A stretch of DNA of 64,000 bases from Scleropages formosus. Lineage: Eukaryota > Chordata > Actinopteri > Osteoglossiformes > Osteoglossidae. The notes under the pieces were generated by a model, which was not told the origin of the DNA, did no database searches, and saw only the letters and a list, made by a program, of their open reading frames with translations. Below, piece after piece: positions 1 to 16,473 of this stretch; position 1 is the first letter of the stretch; the number at the start of each line of letters is the position of its first letter. The translations under genes were made by a program, and so were the position numbers. The DNA is taken from NCBI RefSeq assembly GCF_900964775.1, contig NC_041813.1, positions 32,242,960 to 32,306,959 of the forward strand, read 5' to 3'.

Positions 1-19
1 TCGCAGGTGTCATGGCAAA

Positions 20-372
20 CAGGAGAGGTGGAGGAGGCTGGACCCAAGCGCAGGATCGTTTATTCACGATCGAAGGACGAGACGTGTTCTCCCGGTCGGG
101 CGAACGCGACGCGGACGAGGGTCCGAAGTCGTGCAGGCGGTCGTTTACCGAAGAGCCGTAGAGCAGGACCGGGGAACCGCAAAGCAAGCTGCGTTCGAGA
201 CCACGGAAGGACCGCTTGTCTCCGGTGAGATTCCGCAAGTGGGAAGAAGCTGAGAAGGGTTTTTACGGCCGAGGGCTCCGATCGAAAGCGGGTTCTGAAT
301 CGGAGCCAGGTGCTGCCGCTTGAGGTGCGGGCGCGGTCAAGACAGCGGCACGAGGCCAGAACACGCACCTTG
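20..372. repeat. Unidentified interspersed repeat, copy A
   Basis: This stretch shares several ordered blocks with 49220-49585: GGCTGGACCCAAGYGCAGGA near the left end, GATTCCGCAAG in the middle, a following G-rich segment, and GTGCTG...GTGCGGGCG near the right end. The blocks are collinear and similarly spaced, so the two are diverged copies of one element. No reading frame of a transposon protein is visible, and the class is unknown. Confidence 0.6.
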
Positions 373-559
373 GATAATTCTGGTAACTTCTAGAGTACGA
401 GGGGCACAGTACGCAGGTCAAACCAGAAGAGACCTGTGTGTGGGTGTGTATGTGGTGTCAGTGCCCCTGCGATGCTGCCCTGGCTGTTGATGGTGCATCC
501 ACCCATCGGCTGGAAACCGTGAACGCACACGTAGTTTGGTGCTGCTCGGACAACCGGTG

Positions 560-790
560 GGTGTAAACCGCACGTCTCCAACCCCCGCAGCCAGTGCCTC
601 AGCCCTCAGCGCTGTCCAGAAGCACAAAGCTTTTCTGTTCTGGCTCCATTGTGGTGGAACGACCTCCCCCTCCCCCTCTTACTCAGAACTGCTGAATCTC
701 TGTCTACATTTAAAAAGGGTCTGAAAACTCACCTCTTCCAGACTCACTCTGCCTGTGATCTTTTAAATTCATGTAGGGTGTAAATGTTCA
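560..790 (+). mobile_element. LINE 3' remnant (end of a reverse-transcriptase ORF)
   Basis: Around 638-765 one plus-strand frame gives WNDLPLPLLLRTAESLSTF followed by KKGLKTHLFQ. This is the conserved tail after the reverse transcriptase of many fish non-LTR retrotransposons (WNxLP...SLxxFKxxLKTxLF). The upstream sequence is out of frame, so this is a short dead 5'-truncated copy. The clade cannot be named from so little sequence. Confidence 0.6.
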
Positions 791-899
791 TCACCATAAC
801 TTTGAGATCATACCTGTTAAACTACAGATAAACCTTCTTGCAGCTACTCTTGTAATGTAATTTAAAGAAAATGATAATAATTAGGAATGTGATTAGAAA

Positions 900-1112
900 T
901 ACACACACACATTTTCAGAACCGCTTGTCCCATACGGGGTCACGGGGAACCGGAGCCTACCCGGCAACACAGGGCGTAAGGCCGGAGGGGGAGGGGACAC
1001 ACCCAGGACGGGACGCCAGTCCGTCACAAGGCACCCCAAGCGGGACTCAAACCCCAGACCCACCGGAGAGCAGGACTGCGGTCCAACCCACTGCGCCACC
1101 GCACCCCCGGAT
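900..1112 (-). mobile_element. tRNA-derived SINE with (TG)n tail, copy 1
   Basis: Read on the minus strand, the element starts with a tRNA-like head: an A-box-like TGGCGCAGTGGG and a B-box-like GGTTTGAGTCC. A GC-rich body follows, then an end of the type GACAAGCGGTTCTGAAAATG and a short (TG)n run. The same body recurs at 9521-9733 (plus) and 19735-19945 (minus). Confidence 0.85.
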
Positions 1113-1344
1113 TAGAAATATATTAGTTAATATTTGGATAAAGGCTCATGCAGCTACTCGTGTGATGAACATTGGTTGAGATGGTGGAAAGAAAGAAACT
1201 CCCTAAGAATCACACGTCTGTATCTAAGTGTCTCTTCCTGCTACTGTAACGAACACGTGGTATTTTCTATGAGATGTTCGTCGCTTTGGGGAAAAGCCTC
1301 CGAAACGAATGCACGCACGTCCGTGTAAAACGTTTCATTCTCGT

Positions 1345-1520
1345 CGCCTTCGGTCTCGCAGCGGTCGGATCTGCTACTCCCTTTGGATTGGGTTTGAATC
1401 CCACCTACTGCTCTACTGACCTTCGGCGAGGGAGGAGTAAAAACGAGCCCACTCTTCACATGGGTAAATAAGCGTAGGCACCTTACTGTGGTCAGCGGCT
1501 TTGGAGAAAAGTGTCAGCTG
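1345..1520 (+). mobile_element. tRNA-derived SINE with L2-like tail, copy 1
   Basis: A B-box-like GGTTTGAATCCCACCTAC lies near 1390. It is followed by the family body (GGGTAAATAAGCGTAGG) and a 3' tail of the GGCTTTGGAGAAAAGTGTCA type, which is typical of fish SINEs that borrow an L2/CR1 LINE tail. A better copy lies at 13911-14130. Confidence 0.7.
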
Positions 1521-1664
1521 GGTGGACGAATGTCACTGGCACTCTGGACACGACGGACAGCAGGGTGTCCAGAAAACAGCGATCGTGTCCTCAGAAGCAC
1601 AGCAGTAAGACGTGGAAAGTGAGCAAAGCACAGGAAGAGCAGAGTCTTGCGGCAGTTTTCAAAG

Positions 1665-1670
1665 TTTATT
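1665..1670 (-). terminator. Candidate poly(A) signal for brsk1
   Basis: Minus-strand AATAAA, about 1.8 kb past the brsk1 stop codon. It is a candidate only; a nearer non-canonical signal could be used instead. Confidence 0.35.
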
Positions 1671-2331
1671 ATTAGAACCGTACTAATAACCGTGTGGTAC
1701 CGCTGCCCGGAGTTCCGGGTTCTCTCTTTACAGGGCAACCATAGTAACTGTCACAGTAACTGCGGTACACGGCACCCTGTCCCCGTAACACTCATCTTAC
1801 TCTTGTGCTCATCATCCGTCTCCGATGAGACATTTTCCATCGTGGGGGGGGCTGACTGCAGTTACCGCACGAATTACTGTAACAGTCAGTCACGATAGGG
1901 TCATAAAGAAAGCGACCGCAGTGAGGCTCGCTGGGACAGAGGACAGCGAAGATGCAGGTGTATTTTGTGGGGGCCGCTGGGTAATGGGACAGAAAGTCTG
2001 GGGGTCTTTTTAACATCACAGCTGAAACACGCATGCGTAGGGTGCAGTTTTAGCTTCCTCCGTGCAGGGCGTCCCTCAGCGCCCTCCCAGCTGAGCAGTG
2101 TATTTTACCGCTCTACACGCCCATCTTTTTACCACGGTCAGGCTGCTGGGGTGTGTTCCGCAGCACACGGCCTAGGTGCGGCGACGGTTATGTGTGTAAG
2201 AGCGCCGTGAGCCCGATGGGACGCGTAAAATGCTCAAAAAAAAGTGAAACTGAGGACATCGGGGACACGGTGCAGTGCTGTCCCACTGCCCAATGCTGCG
2301 CTGCGGTAGTTCACTGTTTCAGGCTGGACAG

Positions 2332-2333
<2 letters not shown>

Positions 2334-2386
<53 letters not shown>
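2334..2386. repeat. (TG)n microsatellite
   Basis: Uninterrupted TG dinucleotides for about 53 bp. Apparent Val-Cys or His-Thr reading frames across it are artefacts of the repeat. Confidence 0.98.
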
Positions 2387-2388
<2 letters not shown>

Positions 2389-3476
2389 TGCTCCATGCAG
2401 GACAACGTACTGCAGGTTTGTCCATCTGCAAGGCTCACGTCAGATGCTGAGCGCGAGGGCTCCTCGCGTACGGGACGCCTTCAGAAAGAGCGGTCCGACG
2501 GGAGCAAATGGAGGGCGTCCTCCTCCACGCTGTCCGCTTCCCACAATGTCCCGACAGCCTCGTTTCGTCCGATACTTCCAGATGTGCTTCCGCGGACATC
2601 CTCGTGCAAGGTAGACAAGTGGCGAAGGGACCGTGGCCGAAGGACGGCCCGTCTGCAGCACCGCGCTTCGCCGGCCTCTTCCACGCCGCAGAGGAGCTCG
2701 GCTCAAGTCCCCCGTTTCGTGTGTCCGTCCCAGTCACTGGGACGCTGTCGATGCCACGTCCAGCTCCCCAGAATAAAATGCTCTCAATTCAAGTAAATTA
2801 AACGAATACATAAATCAAAGGAACTTTCTGAATTCGTTTTTTGGACACGTAATTGTGCTCAGTTTTACCAGAGGAATCCGCAGCTTCCCCACCCCGCTGT
2901 CCTTCCTCCCCGCGTCGCCGTCCCTCTCTGTGCCGTCGGCTCACGTTAACAGGTCCACGTGGAGCGTCTCGGTGGATGGCGTACACTTTGACCGCAGGGT
3001 TCACCACGGTGGTCTAGGACAGCGAAGCGGATGTCTCTAACCGCACACCTCTGCACCAAAACGCACAGCCCGCATGGGCTCCGACCCCCCGATCAGCCGG
3101 CTGGTGATCTTTGACCCGCTGCTTCTCCTGAAACACACGTGTCAAACCCATCTCGCTCCACGGTAACCGTAACCTCCTCGCAGTCGCAACGACACCTGTT
3201 CGCTGCATTGCAAGTCCACCTTTTGTACCACGGTTAACTCCACGTGCGCCTGTAACGTGAGCGCCGCACTGAGAACCATATGCACTGCGCAGAGGGAGGG
3301 GGTTGGCGCTGTCCACCGTCTCGCCAGTGAGGACAGTCCACCAACATGACGGTGACGTGCGTCCCCGGCATCTTTAGCAGGGAATCAGTTTGCCGTTTTT
3401 GTTCATCCTGTCGGGGCTCTTGGCTGGGCTGCAGTGCAGGCCCTCGGCCACCGGGGCGGCGCACTGCACCTCCTCC

Positions 3477-9230
<5,754 letters not shown>

Positions 9231-9520
9231 GCTGTCAACTGCGCAAAAGAAATACCGCGGTCATTCTGGCGACGAGCTGGAAATGATGCGCTCGAGTACA
9301 GGACTGTCGGCCACACAAAAAGCAGGAGCGCGAAGCACCCGGGCGGCAAGGGAAGGTGAAGTGGAGAAATGGAGCAACCGAGCGCTGACGCACTGGGTCC
9401 GCTGCACGTTCTGCCCAAGCAACGCATACCGCACGTGTTCCGCTCAACACTCGATGCCACACCACTTCCTCTTGGTACACTGGATACCACAAATATTGCA
9501 GTTATTACTCTGGGTATATG

Positions 9521-9733
9521 GGGGGGGTGCGGCGGGTCGGACCGGGTCCTGCTCTCCGGTGGGTCTGCGGTTCGAGTCCCGCTCGGGGTGCCTTGCGACG
9601 GACCGGCGTCCCGTCCCGGGCGCGTCCCCTCCCCCTCCGGCCTTACGCCCCGTGTTGCCGGGTTGGGCTCCGGCTCCCCGCGACCCCGTATGTATGAGAC
9701 GAGCGGTTCGGACGGTGTGTGTGTGTGTGTGTG
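9521..9733 (+). mobile_element. tRNA-derived SINE with (TG)n tail, copy 2
   Basis: Plus-strand copy of the family at 900-1112. It has the tRNA-like head with B box GGTTCGAGTCC, the body GACGGACCGGCGTCCCGTCC and the CGCGACCCCGTATG block. It ends in an uninterrupted (TG)n run at about 9714-9733. Confidence 0.85.
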
Positions 9734-10446
9734 TACACTCTGGATATCGTACATATTAAGCTTACGTTTACGTGTATTCACTTGTGGGACACTTTTCTCG
9801 AAAGCGACGAACATCTCGGTGAAAATACAATGTGTTCACTACATAGGAGAAAGAGACACTTGGATGCAGACGCCTGATTCTTGAGGAATCCCGGTTTGTC
9901 TCTTTCCACTGAAGCACCGACGTTCATCGTTCAGCTTATAGGGTGGAAGCCATGGCTACACACTGGAGACAGTCTCTTACACTTGGCACTGCATGTATTC
10001 TGAGTATTGCACGTGGTACACATATTACGCTCTGTGTGTGTGTGCGCGCGCGAGCGCGGAGTACTATTATTAGATTGAAGGAGGTAGAGGAGGGATCCGC
10101 AGAGGGGGGACGATGCGTGGACGCTACAGGGACACTTTGTGCAATCTTCGCAGCACATCTCTGGTGCAGCGAGACCGCGGAGGAGACCTCGAGACCCTCC
10201 GTGTGAGTGAGTCCGAGGGACGGGGACGCGGACGCGCTCGGCGGCACGGCGCTCGTCCCCGCGACGCCGGGGTAGGCAGTAGGGTCGTGCGCGAAGCTGC
10301 TCGCTGATGGTGATCGGAGCCCCCCGGAGTATCTCTGGGAATCAGCAGCCCGCCATCACGGCGCGCCCCCGACGGACGGACGGACCTGTCCAGCTGGAGC
10401 GCGCGCACGTTGCCTGCGCCGGTAAAACGTGTTTTCGGGGAGAAGG

Positions 10447-10625
10447 GTATGATGATGATGATGATGATGATGTTCGCGCGCGGCAGACGAGCCCTCCCCG
10501 GACTGACCGACCCGACCGTCTGACTGCGCATCACAGCATCATCATCATGACCGTGAGCACCGCCGCCGCCGCCACCATCATCAGCACCATCCGGCATCCC
10601 TCCCTCCTCCTCCTCCTCCTCCGGC
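10447..10625. repeat. (ATG)n and (CAT)n tracts in inverted arrangement, then (CTC)n
   Basis: (ATG)7 at about 10449-10472 faces (CAT)4 at about 10537-10549 and further CAT-rich triplets to 10590. Because CAT is the reverse complement of ATG, the arms can pair. A CTC-rich run follows. The tracts lie in the presumed brsk1 5' region. Confidence 0.8.
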
Positions 10626-10983
10626 TCCCCCCAGCACCCAAACCCACTGCACGCACCCCGAATGCACCGCCTTACTGAAATAATAATTACATGAATGTCC
10701 GCAGGGGAGCCGCCGGCGTCCGCGTGCGCGACACTTCCTGTCTCCCTGTCGGCAGCAGCGCCTTCCCTCTGCCCTCCTCCGTCTCGTCACCCGGCGCGAG
10801 CAGCAGCATCAGCATCAGCATCAGCATCCGGGTTCCAATGTCTCCATCCAGCGCCCCTCCCTTCGGGCCCCCGACGCGCACACACTCGCCGGCGCGTGCG
10901 TACACACCGACACCCCCGCGAACACACACCGGCGTATGGTTCACGGTTTATAGGGGCGTTCCACTGACGTATGCATGCGCGCG

Positions 10984-11024
<41 letters not shown>

Positions 11025-11329
11025 GCGCGGCTAGGTGCAAATCCCTGCAGTGCAGGACATCCATACAACAACATCCAGATACAACGTGGACTGCATGTAT
11101 ATGTTTGTCCCTGTGGCTGCTCCACGGTGTGTGTGTGCGCGTGTGTGTGTAAACTGGAGCGATGCCATGTACTGCCTTATAGGTCAGAAGTAGGATTTTA
11201 TAATAATTTAGGTAGCGGTCTTACGGTCGCACTTCCTAGTTCTAGTGACAGTTCTCAAGGCAGCGTTTTGCACCAACTCACCTGTAGCCTGGACACAGTC
11301 TGGTACGGAAACCTTTTTAAGAGCAAGAG

Positions 11330-11985
11330 CTCGTGGAAAAACAAGAAAGGACAAGCGGTGTCGATGGCTCACGGCTCTGAAGATCCCCTCGCTCACCTAC
11401 GGGTTTGGGTCCAGGTCCAGGCGACGGCAGCGCGGCCATCGGGAGCTCCTTCCCGTCTTAGGGAACCGCATAAAGCGAGCCCCCGCGGCGTTCATCTTCA
11501 TATGCTGCGCTGTGAGCGCAGGACCATGATGCATTTCACCACAAACAGGCCCAGCTCCCACAGAAAGTCCCGCTAAACTTTTACAGGACTGCCAGCGAGA
11601 GCATCCCTACCAACTGCTCCACCGCCGAGCGAAAGGATCTGCATGGGGCGGCGAAGGCGACCCAGCGCATCGTGGGGACGGAGCCCCCCGACCCGGGCGC
11701 TACCTACGACAGTCTACCGAGCAAGAAGGCTGGCAGCATCATCAAGGACACCACGCAGCCCGGTCACTCGACAATGAGATCCTGCACCGATAGACTGAGG
11801 AACACCTTCTTTCCCAGAGCTGGGGCCTCCATCACTCCCCCACATCCTCCCCCCCCCAAGGCTGCTAAGGACCGAGGACTTCAAAGTTCTAATCTGATTC
11901 TTTATTTTTTATTTGTGTTCTTTCTGCTGCTGTTGTTCTGAGGGCTGCCAGACAAAATACAACGACAATAAAGTATCTTATCTTA
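11330..11985 (+). mobile_element. Degenerate LINE 3' end
   Basis: Broken plus-strand frames resemble the C-terminal end of a fish non-LTR retrotransposon ORF2. From about 11575 one reads FYRTASESIPTNCST, then KATQRIVGT, SKKAGSIIKDTTQPGHS and RLRNTFFPRAGASIT, comparable to the usual FYRGTIESILT...IVDDPTHPSH...RLCNSFFP. It ends in an AT-rich 3' tail with ACAATAAAGTATCTTA. Many frame breaks show an old, inactive copy. Confidence 0.7.
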
Positions 11986-12065
11986 TACTGTAACGGTGAC
12001 GCCGACCCCACCGCCAGCTCCGGCGAAGGACACAAACAGGTCCCTTCCCTTCCAGTGGTCCTAAT

Positions 12066-12071
12066 TTTATT
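12066..12071 (-). terminator. Candidate poly(A) signal for the CX9C gene
   Basis: Minus-strand AATAAA about 560 nt beyond the stop at 12634. It is the first canonical hexamer noted downstream of this gene. Confidence 0.35.
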
Positions 12072-12113
12072 TCAGCAACATCTGCATGTACACATGATAC
12101 ACAGTTCTTTTCA

Positions 12114-12196
12114 GTCTCTTTCATTTCATTCCACTTCATTTCATTTCATTTCATTTCCAGTTCAGCTCAATTCAGTTTAATGCATTTCATTTCATC
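12114..12196. repeat. Imperfect (TTTCA)n repeat
   Basis: A run of TTTCATTTCATTCCACTTCA-like pentamers with substitutions, in the presumed 3' UTR of the small minus-strand gene. Confidence 0.85.
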
Positions 12197-12633
12197 AGTG
12201 TCATTTTCCTGCAGCTGCTGCTTTTGTCTGAGACCAGCAAGAGCTGTTTGACACATACAAGCACTCGGTATCGTTCTGCTACGGTGGTTTGCGGCGGGAC
12301 ACATTCACACCGCCCCCTCCTCCATCATGATGGTTCAGTCCAGCGCGAGGTGCACAACGGAATGCGGGGAAGGTGCGGTGGACCTGAAAAGGGAACATAG
12401 TAGATACATTCGTGGTGGACAAACACTATGGGGGTGTGCGTGGGGGCGATATACATCCCTGCGTTCTCCTACAGCACGAGGGAAGCCCAGATGACCCCTC
12501 CTGACCCTCAGCGCGAGAATGAAGAGGACACTGTGACAGTCGTGGTGGGGTGCTGCAGCCAGTGAGGGCAGCGCAAACCAGTGCCAGACATCGAGGGGGA
12601 ACGTTCCTCACCTGTGGCGCTCCTCTGCTCTCC

Positions 12634-13467
12634 TCACACCTTCTTCTGCGCATCCTCGAGGCAGGAGCGAAAGGCCTCCATGAGCTCCTTACAGGCCTCC
12701 GCCGTCTTCTCCTTCACGCTGAGCGAGAGGGAAACCAGGGTGAACAAACTAATTGGCCCACGTCACACTGGACAGGGGAGGTGCTACGCAGAGCAAGGTT
12801 TGTCCTGAACGCACACACACTCTGGTGGAGCACAGTACTGCTGTCTCACATTTGGCCATCGTGAACTTTGACCTCTACCTTCACCTTCCGGCTCCAGGTG
12901 CGGAGCACGTTCAGCGCAGGGCCCTTAGCTGTGCAGCGCTTCCGAAAGCACACTTTCCCCTCCCAGCACCACTTTGTATTACAGGGCCATGCCGCTTGTT
13001 CGAAAGATAGCTGTGTGTATGGTGACGCCTCCAGGGGTGGGTGTACAGGGTCAGCGTGTAGCTGGATCTCGACCCTCTAACCCTCTTGGACTGGGGCCAC
13101 TTCTAAGAGAGCTGTGAATACTCTGGGCAATACCATATGCTGCCTGGCGTGGCATCGAGGGGCCCGGCTCTCTCAGCACGGCACGTTAACTCTGAGGGCT
13201 ACACGCACCCTGCCGGACTGGACCCCAACCCCCACCCGTTATCATGCGAATAACGTGCTCACACACCCCTGGCATGCATGCGAGCGCTTATCAGAGGAGC
13301 GCAGACAGCGGCTCACGCACAGGGCAAATTCAGAGTGAGCGGCACAGGGTCTGCACTTCCCCTCAGTACCGGTGTAAAAGACTACGATGAAAAGGCCAGG
13401 GTATGCGGTCTGCATTTCCTCAGTTAGGAAACTTCGAGCTGCTGTCCATCTCACTGACACACGGGTG

Positions 13468-13504
<37 letters not shown>

Positions 13505-13635
13505 GAGGCACGCAAAGCTGTTGGCGGTTTGGGCTTCACTCACCACTTGTCCAGCTCTGTCTTGGTGGCCCGGCACTGGGCTGGGACAGGAGCTTCGGGC
13601 GTGGTGGTGGTGGTGGGGGTCTCTGGGTCCGACAT
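12634..13635 (-). CDS. COX17-like twin-CX9C mini-protein, 2 exons, 58 aa
   Basis: Exon 1 (13635-13544) ends ...GACAAGTG at a GTGAGT donor. Exon 2 (12718-12634) follows a CTCAG acceptor and ends in TGA. The joined frame gives 58 residues: a Thr/Pro-rich start, then C21-x9-C31 and C40-x9-C50 separated by eight residues, then EDAQKKV. Both CX9C helices and the eight-residue linker match COX17, the copper chaperone of cytochrome c oxidase in the mitochondrial intermembrane space. Family knowledge predicts Mia40-dependent oxidative import and a helical hairpin. COX17 carries a CC pair two residues before the first CX9C cysteine that binds Cu(I); here that position reads VPAQC, so copper transfer is unlikely. 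It could be a divergent cox17 paralog or another CHCH-family assembly factor. I recognise no named ortholog. The gene lies between brsk1 (same strand) and prl. Confidence 0.75.
13471..13505. repeat. (CT)n(CA)n microsatellite in the CX9C gene intron
   Basis: About 22 bp of CT dinucleotides followed by CA dinucleotides, about 40 bp inside the intron from exon 1. Confidence 0.95.
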
Positions 13636-13910
13636 GTCACATGTGGCGTGTGTCTCCGTGTCTCTCTGTGTGTCTCTGCGTGAGCGTAAATAAACTGCGG
13701 GGGGGTGGGCGTCACGTCACATCACGGCACGGCTATTTGGGGTGTGTCCACGAGCTAATGGCCGCATTGGATGTGCGTGAGCGACCGAGGCAGCGCTTCA
13801 CGTCCTTCTGACCTTTTTCACAATCCGAGCCTTAATTCCAGTGACTGCATCAACCTTTCGAAAAGTTATACTTTACCCTTTGCAAAAAAAAAATTAAATA
13901 GAAAATAGCC

Positions 13911-14130
13911 GGTACGGGCAGCAGAGGGCACAGTGGCACCGCACTTCGATCAGACACCTTCCACTCAAAGGACTCAGGTCTGAATCCCACCACCTACTGC
14001 AGTACAACTGATAAAAGAACTAACCTTGAACTGACATGGTAAAAATGACCCTGTTCAAGTGGGTAAACGGGGGTCAGTAGCTTAACACTGTCAGTCACTT
14101 TGGAGAAAAACAGTGGAAAAGTGAACAACG
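13911..14130 (+). mobile_element. tRNA-derived SINE with L2-like tail, copy 2
   Basis: The head contains GGCACAGTGGCACCGCACTT-like A-box sequence and a B-box-like GGTCTGAATCCC. The body (ACTGACATGGTAAAAATGAC, GGGTAAACGGGGGTCAGTAG) and the tail CACTTTGGAGAAAAACAGT match the fragment at 1345-1520. The family head, body and tail all appear to be present. Confidence 0.75.
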
Positions 14131-16260
14131 CAAATAAAGGTAACCCTTAGATTCTCAATTCTCTGGACATGCCGGTGTTCTGCACCCAGCTGCGGCTCCC
14201 TTGACCTGATAATGGAAACGGTCGGCACCTGAACAGTTTACCGTGGTTTTAGAAGCGAGCGCTCCGCACTGGGGTGGATGTGAATGAGCGGATCCCTCTG
14301 CAGGAGGCCACACGCCACGATGGGAAAGAAAACCGGACGCATGTCGCTGCAGACTGGAGAGCTGGAGATGCCAAAATCGAGGTGAGGATTCCAGGATCTA
14401 CGAATAAAACGCATCGCAAACATAAAGGGGCCAAACGAACGAATAAATGGAATCGTGACCCTTGTGCTGTCAAAGGATCCACTGAGATGTGCAGACAGGA
14501 ACATGTGACAAGGTATGTGGACTGCTGTGGGGGGGATCCATGTTTATAGCAGCTCATGGGAGGCACAGTGGTTCTAGCAGAAAGGTGTGTGTGTGTATGT
14601 GTGTGTGTTAGATTAGAAATTATTTTAATTCCTATCTCAGCCTCCGCAACCTCAGAGCCGTCCCGGTCCGGACACCAGAGACCAGTGATCACTGGGAGGA
14701 GCAGGACACAAGAACAAGCAGCGTGTTTCGTTCCAATCCTCCTCCTCAGGTTTTATTGCATGTTCGCCAAGATTATATACTATTTTGCAGAACAAAGAAG
14801 TAAGTTCTCATTGGTTTAGAAACTGAGTCGAGGTCTAGGGACAAAACTATAAAAGGTAATGTTAAACAACAGAGCACTGTGATTAGTTATACATATAGGG
14901 AGGATATGTGATATTTCAGTCGCCTCCGTTTGCCCTTGAGCATAGACAGAGAGGAAAGTTAAACAAGAACTTCATTCTTGCACGCACATTCTCAACAGGT
15001 CTGACACACACAACAGAAGAACAGGGTGGACAGAGAGATAGAGGTGGAGAAGAGACACGAGAGCCATGTATTTCTCACAGTGTGAGAGAGAGAGAGAGCA
15101 AGAGAGAGAAAAGCCTCAATGCTTTCGACAAGGTTGTCTGCATATGAGGCTGAAGGATTGTTTGGGGTTGAACTGTTGTGTCCGCTTCCCCATGCTCCCC
15201 ATCCCTGTGGCCGCCTGTCTTTGGACATCGCTGTACGTGGACTTTGAACACACTACGGCAGCCCGATGGACCCGCCGTCCCTCAGCGAGACCTGTCAGCG
15301 CAATACACACCTGTAACTGTCTCCTTCGCCGACTGCCCACTTCGTCACCACTCAGCAATCAGTACACCGCTCATGGCTATTTTTAATTTGCTCCAGTGTC
15401 ATGCCAATAATGGTGTGTCACTCGTTTTTCCGCTCCAACTGTCTTCAGGATGGTGCGCCGTGTAAGAACGAAGTAGTCGTTGCGGTCAAACTCTGTGTAC
15501 GTACTACACAACGGTCGCATTCGTGGGAACTCTGTTGCAGAGCGTCACTTCCAGTCAACGATTTGAAACATCTGCAGGAACGGGCCTCCAAAGTGCTGGA
15601 ACACTTAAGCTTTACATTAATATGCAGCAAAAACACTCCATTTAATTAAACTAAACATCTGCATCAAGGCGTCATGAATGAAGTCAGACGTAGAGGGCGA
15701 AGTGGTTTCGGGGCTTCGGACCTCACACTCGCTGGACACTGCACTGCTGTGTGTGTGTGTGTGTGTTCTGGGCACGCACGAGAAACAATTAGCACAAGCA
15801 CACAGGGTACTCCCGCTCCTGCATCATTCATAGAGCCGCACACCACAGTCTGCAGCGTCCGTGAAATTCGCACACGAGACGTAAACCGAGACCGGACGCG
15901 GCTCCGGTGTCAGGTGGCATCAGCCAGGTTGGATGAGCAACGGGGGTGGCGGGGGAGCGCCGAGACGAGCCTGCCGTGGCCCACCTGGGAGAACGATACC
16001 CCTGGAGATGGCTGCCAGCTCACACGGATGGGGTCACGCCTGTTGGCACACGATGAGCCCCTCGCCCCCGGGGCCGTGCAGTGCCTCCAGGTGCATCCAA
16101 GGGGCCCCTTGAAAGCGAACAAATGCAAAAACAGGAAGGAAATGACGCTAACTGAATATCGATATGTTCGTTTTCCTTCCGACGCGCAACGCCAACTTGC
16201 TCGAAAGCCAAGGACTCATGGCCTCATGGTGTACTCGCGGGGACAGTGACAGGCACGGAG
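14131..16260. other. Intergenic region, no gene recognised
   Basis: No reading frame here resembles a known protein. It contains a (TG)n tract near 14587-14610, an AT-rich stretch at 14750-15000 that could be an unidentified interspersed repeat, short (GA)n runs near 15090, and a (TG)n tract near 15749. The last few hundred bases form the upstream flank of prolactin. Confidence 0.5.
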
Positions 16261-16285
16261 TCGCCCAATCACCTCACCACCTGCG

Positions 16286-16420
16286 TATTCATGTTGACGC
16301 GCTGGACCACAATGTTTCTCATTAGGACGTGCAGGATCGAGCCGGTCCGGGACAATGTCAGGAGAAGCAGCGACGGCCAGGGGCCATGAATAAATAACGG
16401 AGGCCAGGGCTCCTATAAAA
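16286..16420 (+). promoter_or_regulatory. Prolactin promoter: two Pit-1-like sites and TATA box
   Basis: TATAAAA at 16414-16420 lies 54 bp before the prl ATG, so transcription would start near 16445. TATTCAT (16286-16292) and its inverse ATGAATA within ATGAATAAATAA (16386-16397) match the Pit-1/POU1F1 core. POU1F1 is the established activator of prolactin in pituitary lactotrophs. The sites are read directly; their use is inferred from the family. Confidence 0.65.
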
Positions 16421-16473
16421 TGGCCCAGGCAGGGAGAACGGCGAGTGCAGGAGGAAAGACGATAGGCAGCAAG

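Larger units (their letters stand above)
1650..3476 (-). other. Probable brsk1 3' UTR region
   Basis: No coding exon is supported between the brsk1 stop (3477) and the left edge. A minus-strand AATAAA (1665-1670) would give a 3' UTR of about 1.8 kb containing a (TG)n tract. The extent is an inference; there is no transcript evidence. Confidence 0.4.
9231..11330. other. Region upstream of brsk1: SINE, GC-rich 5' flank, simple repeats
   Basis: No protein-coding exon is supported. The part from about 10080 to 11030 is GC- and CpG-rich and probably holds the brsk1 promoter and non-coding first exon(s), because the ATG exon has an acceptor just before its start. The rest is the SINE at 9521, trinucleotide repeats and a (CG)n/(CA)n tract near 10977-11030. 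Confidence 0.45.

Noticed and set aside
14640-15010. AT-rich stretch as a long terminal repeat or other mobile element
   Set aside because: No second copy, terminal repeat or target-site duplication is visible in the window, so no class can be supported.
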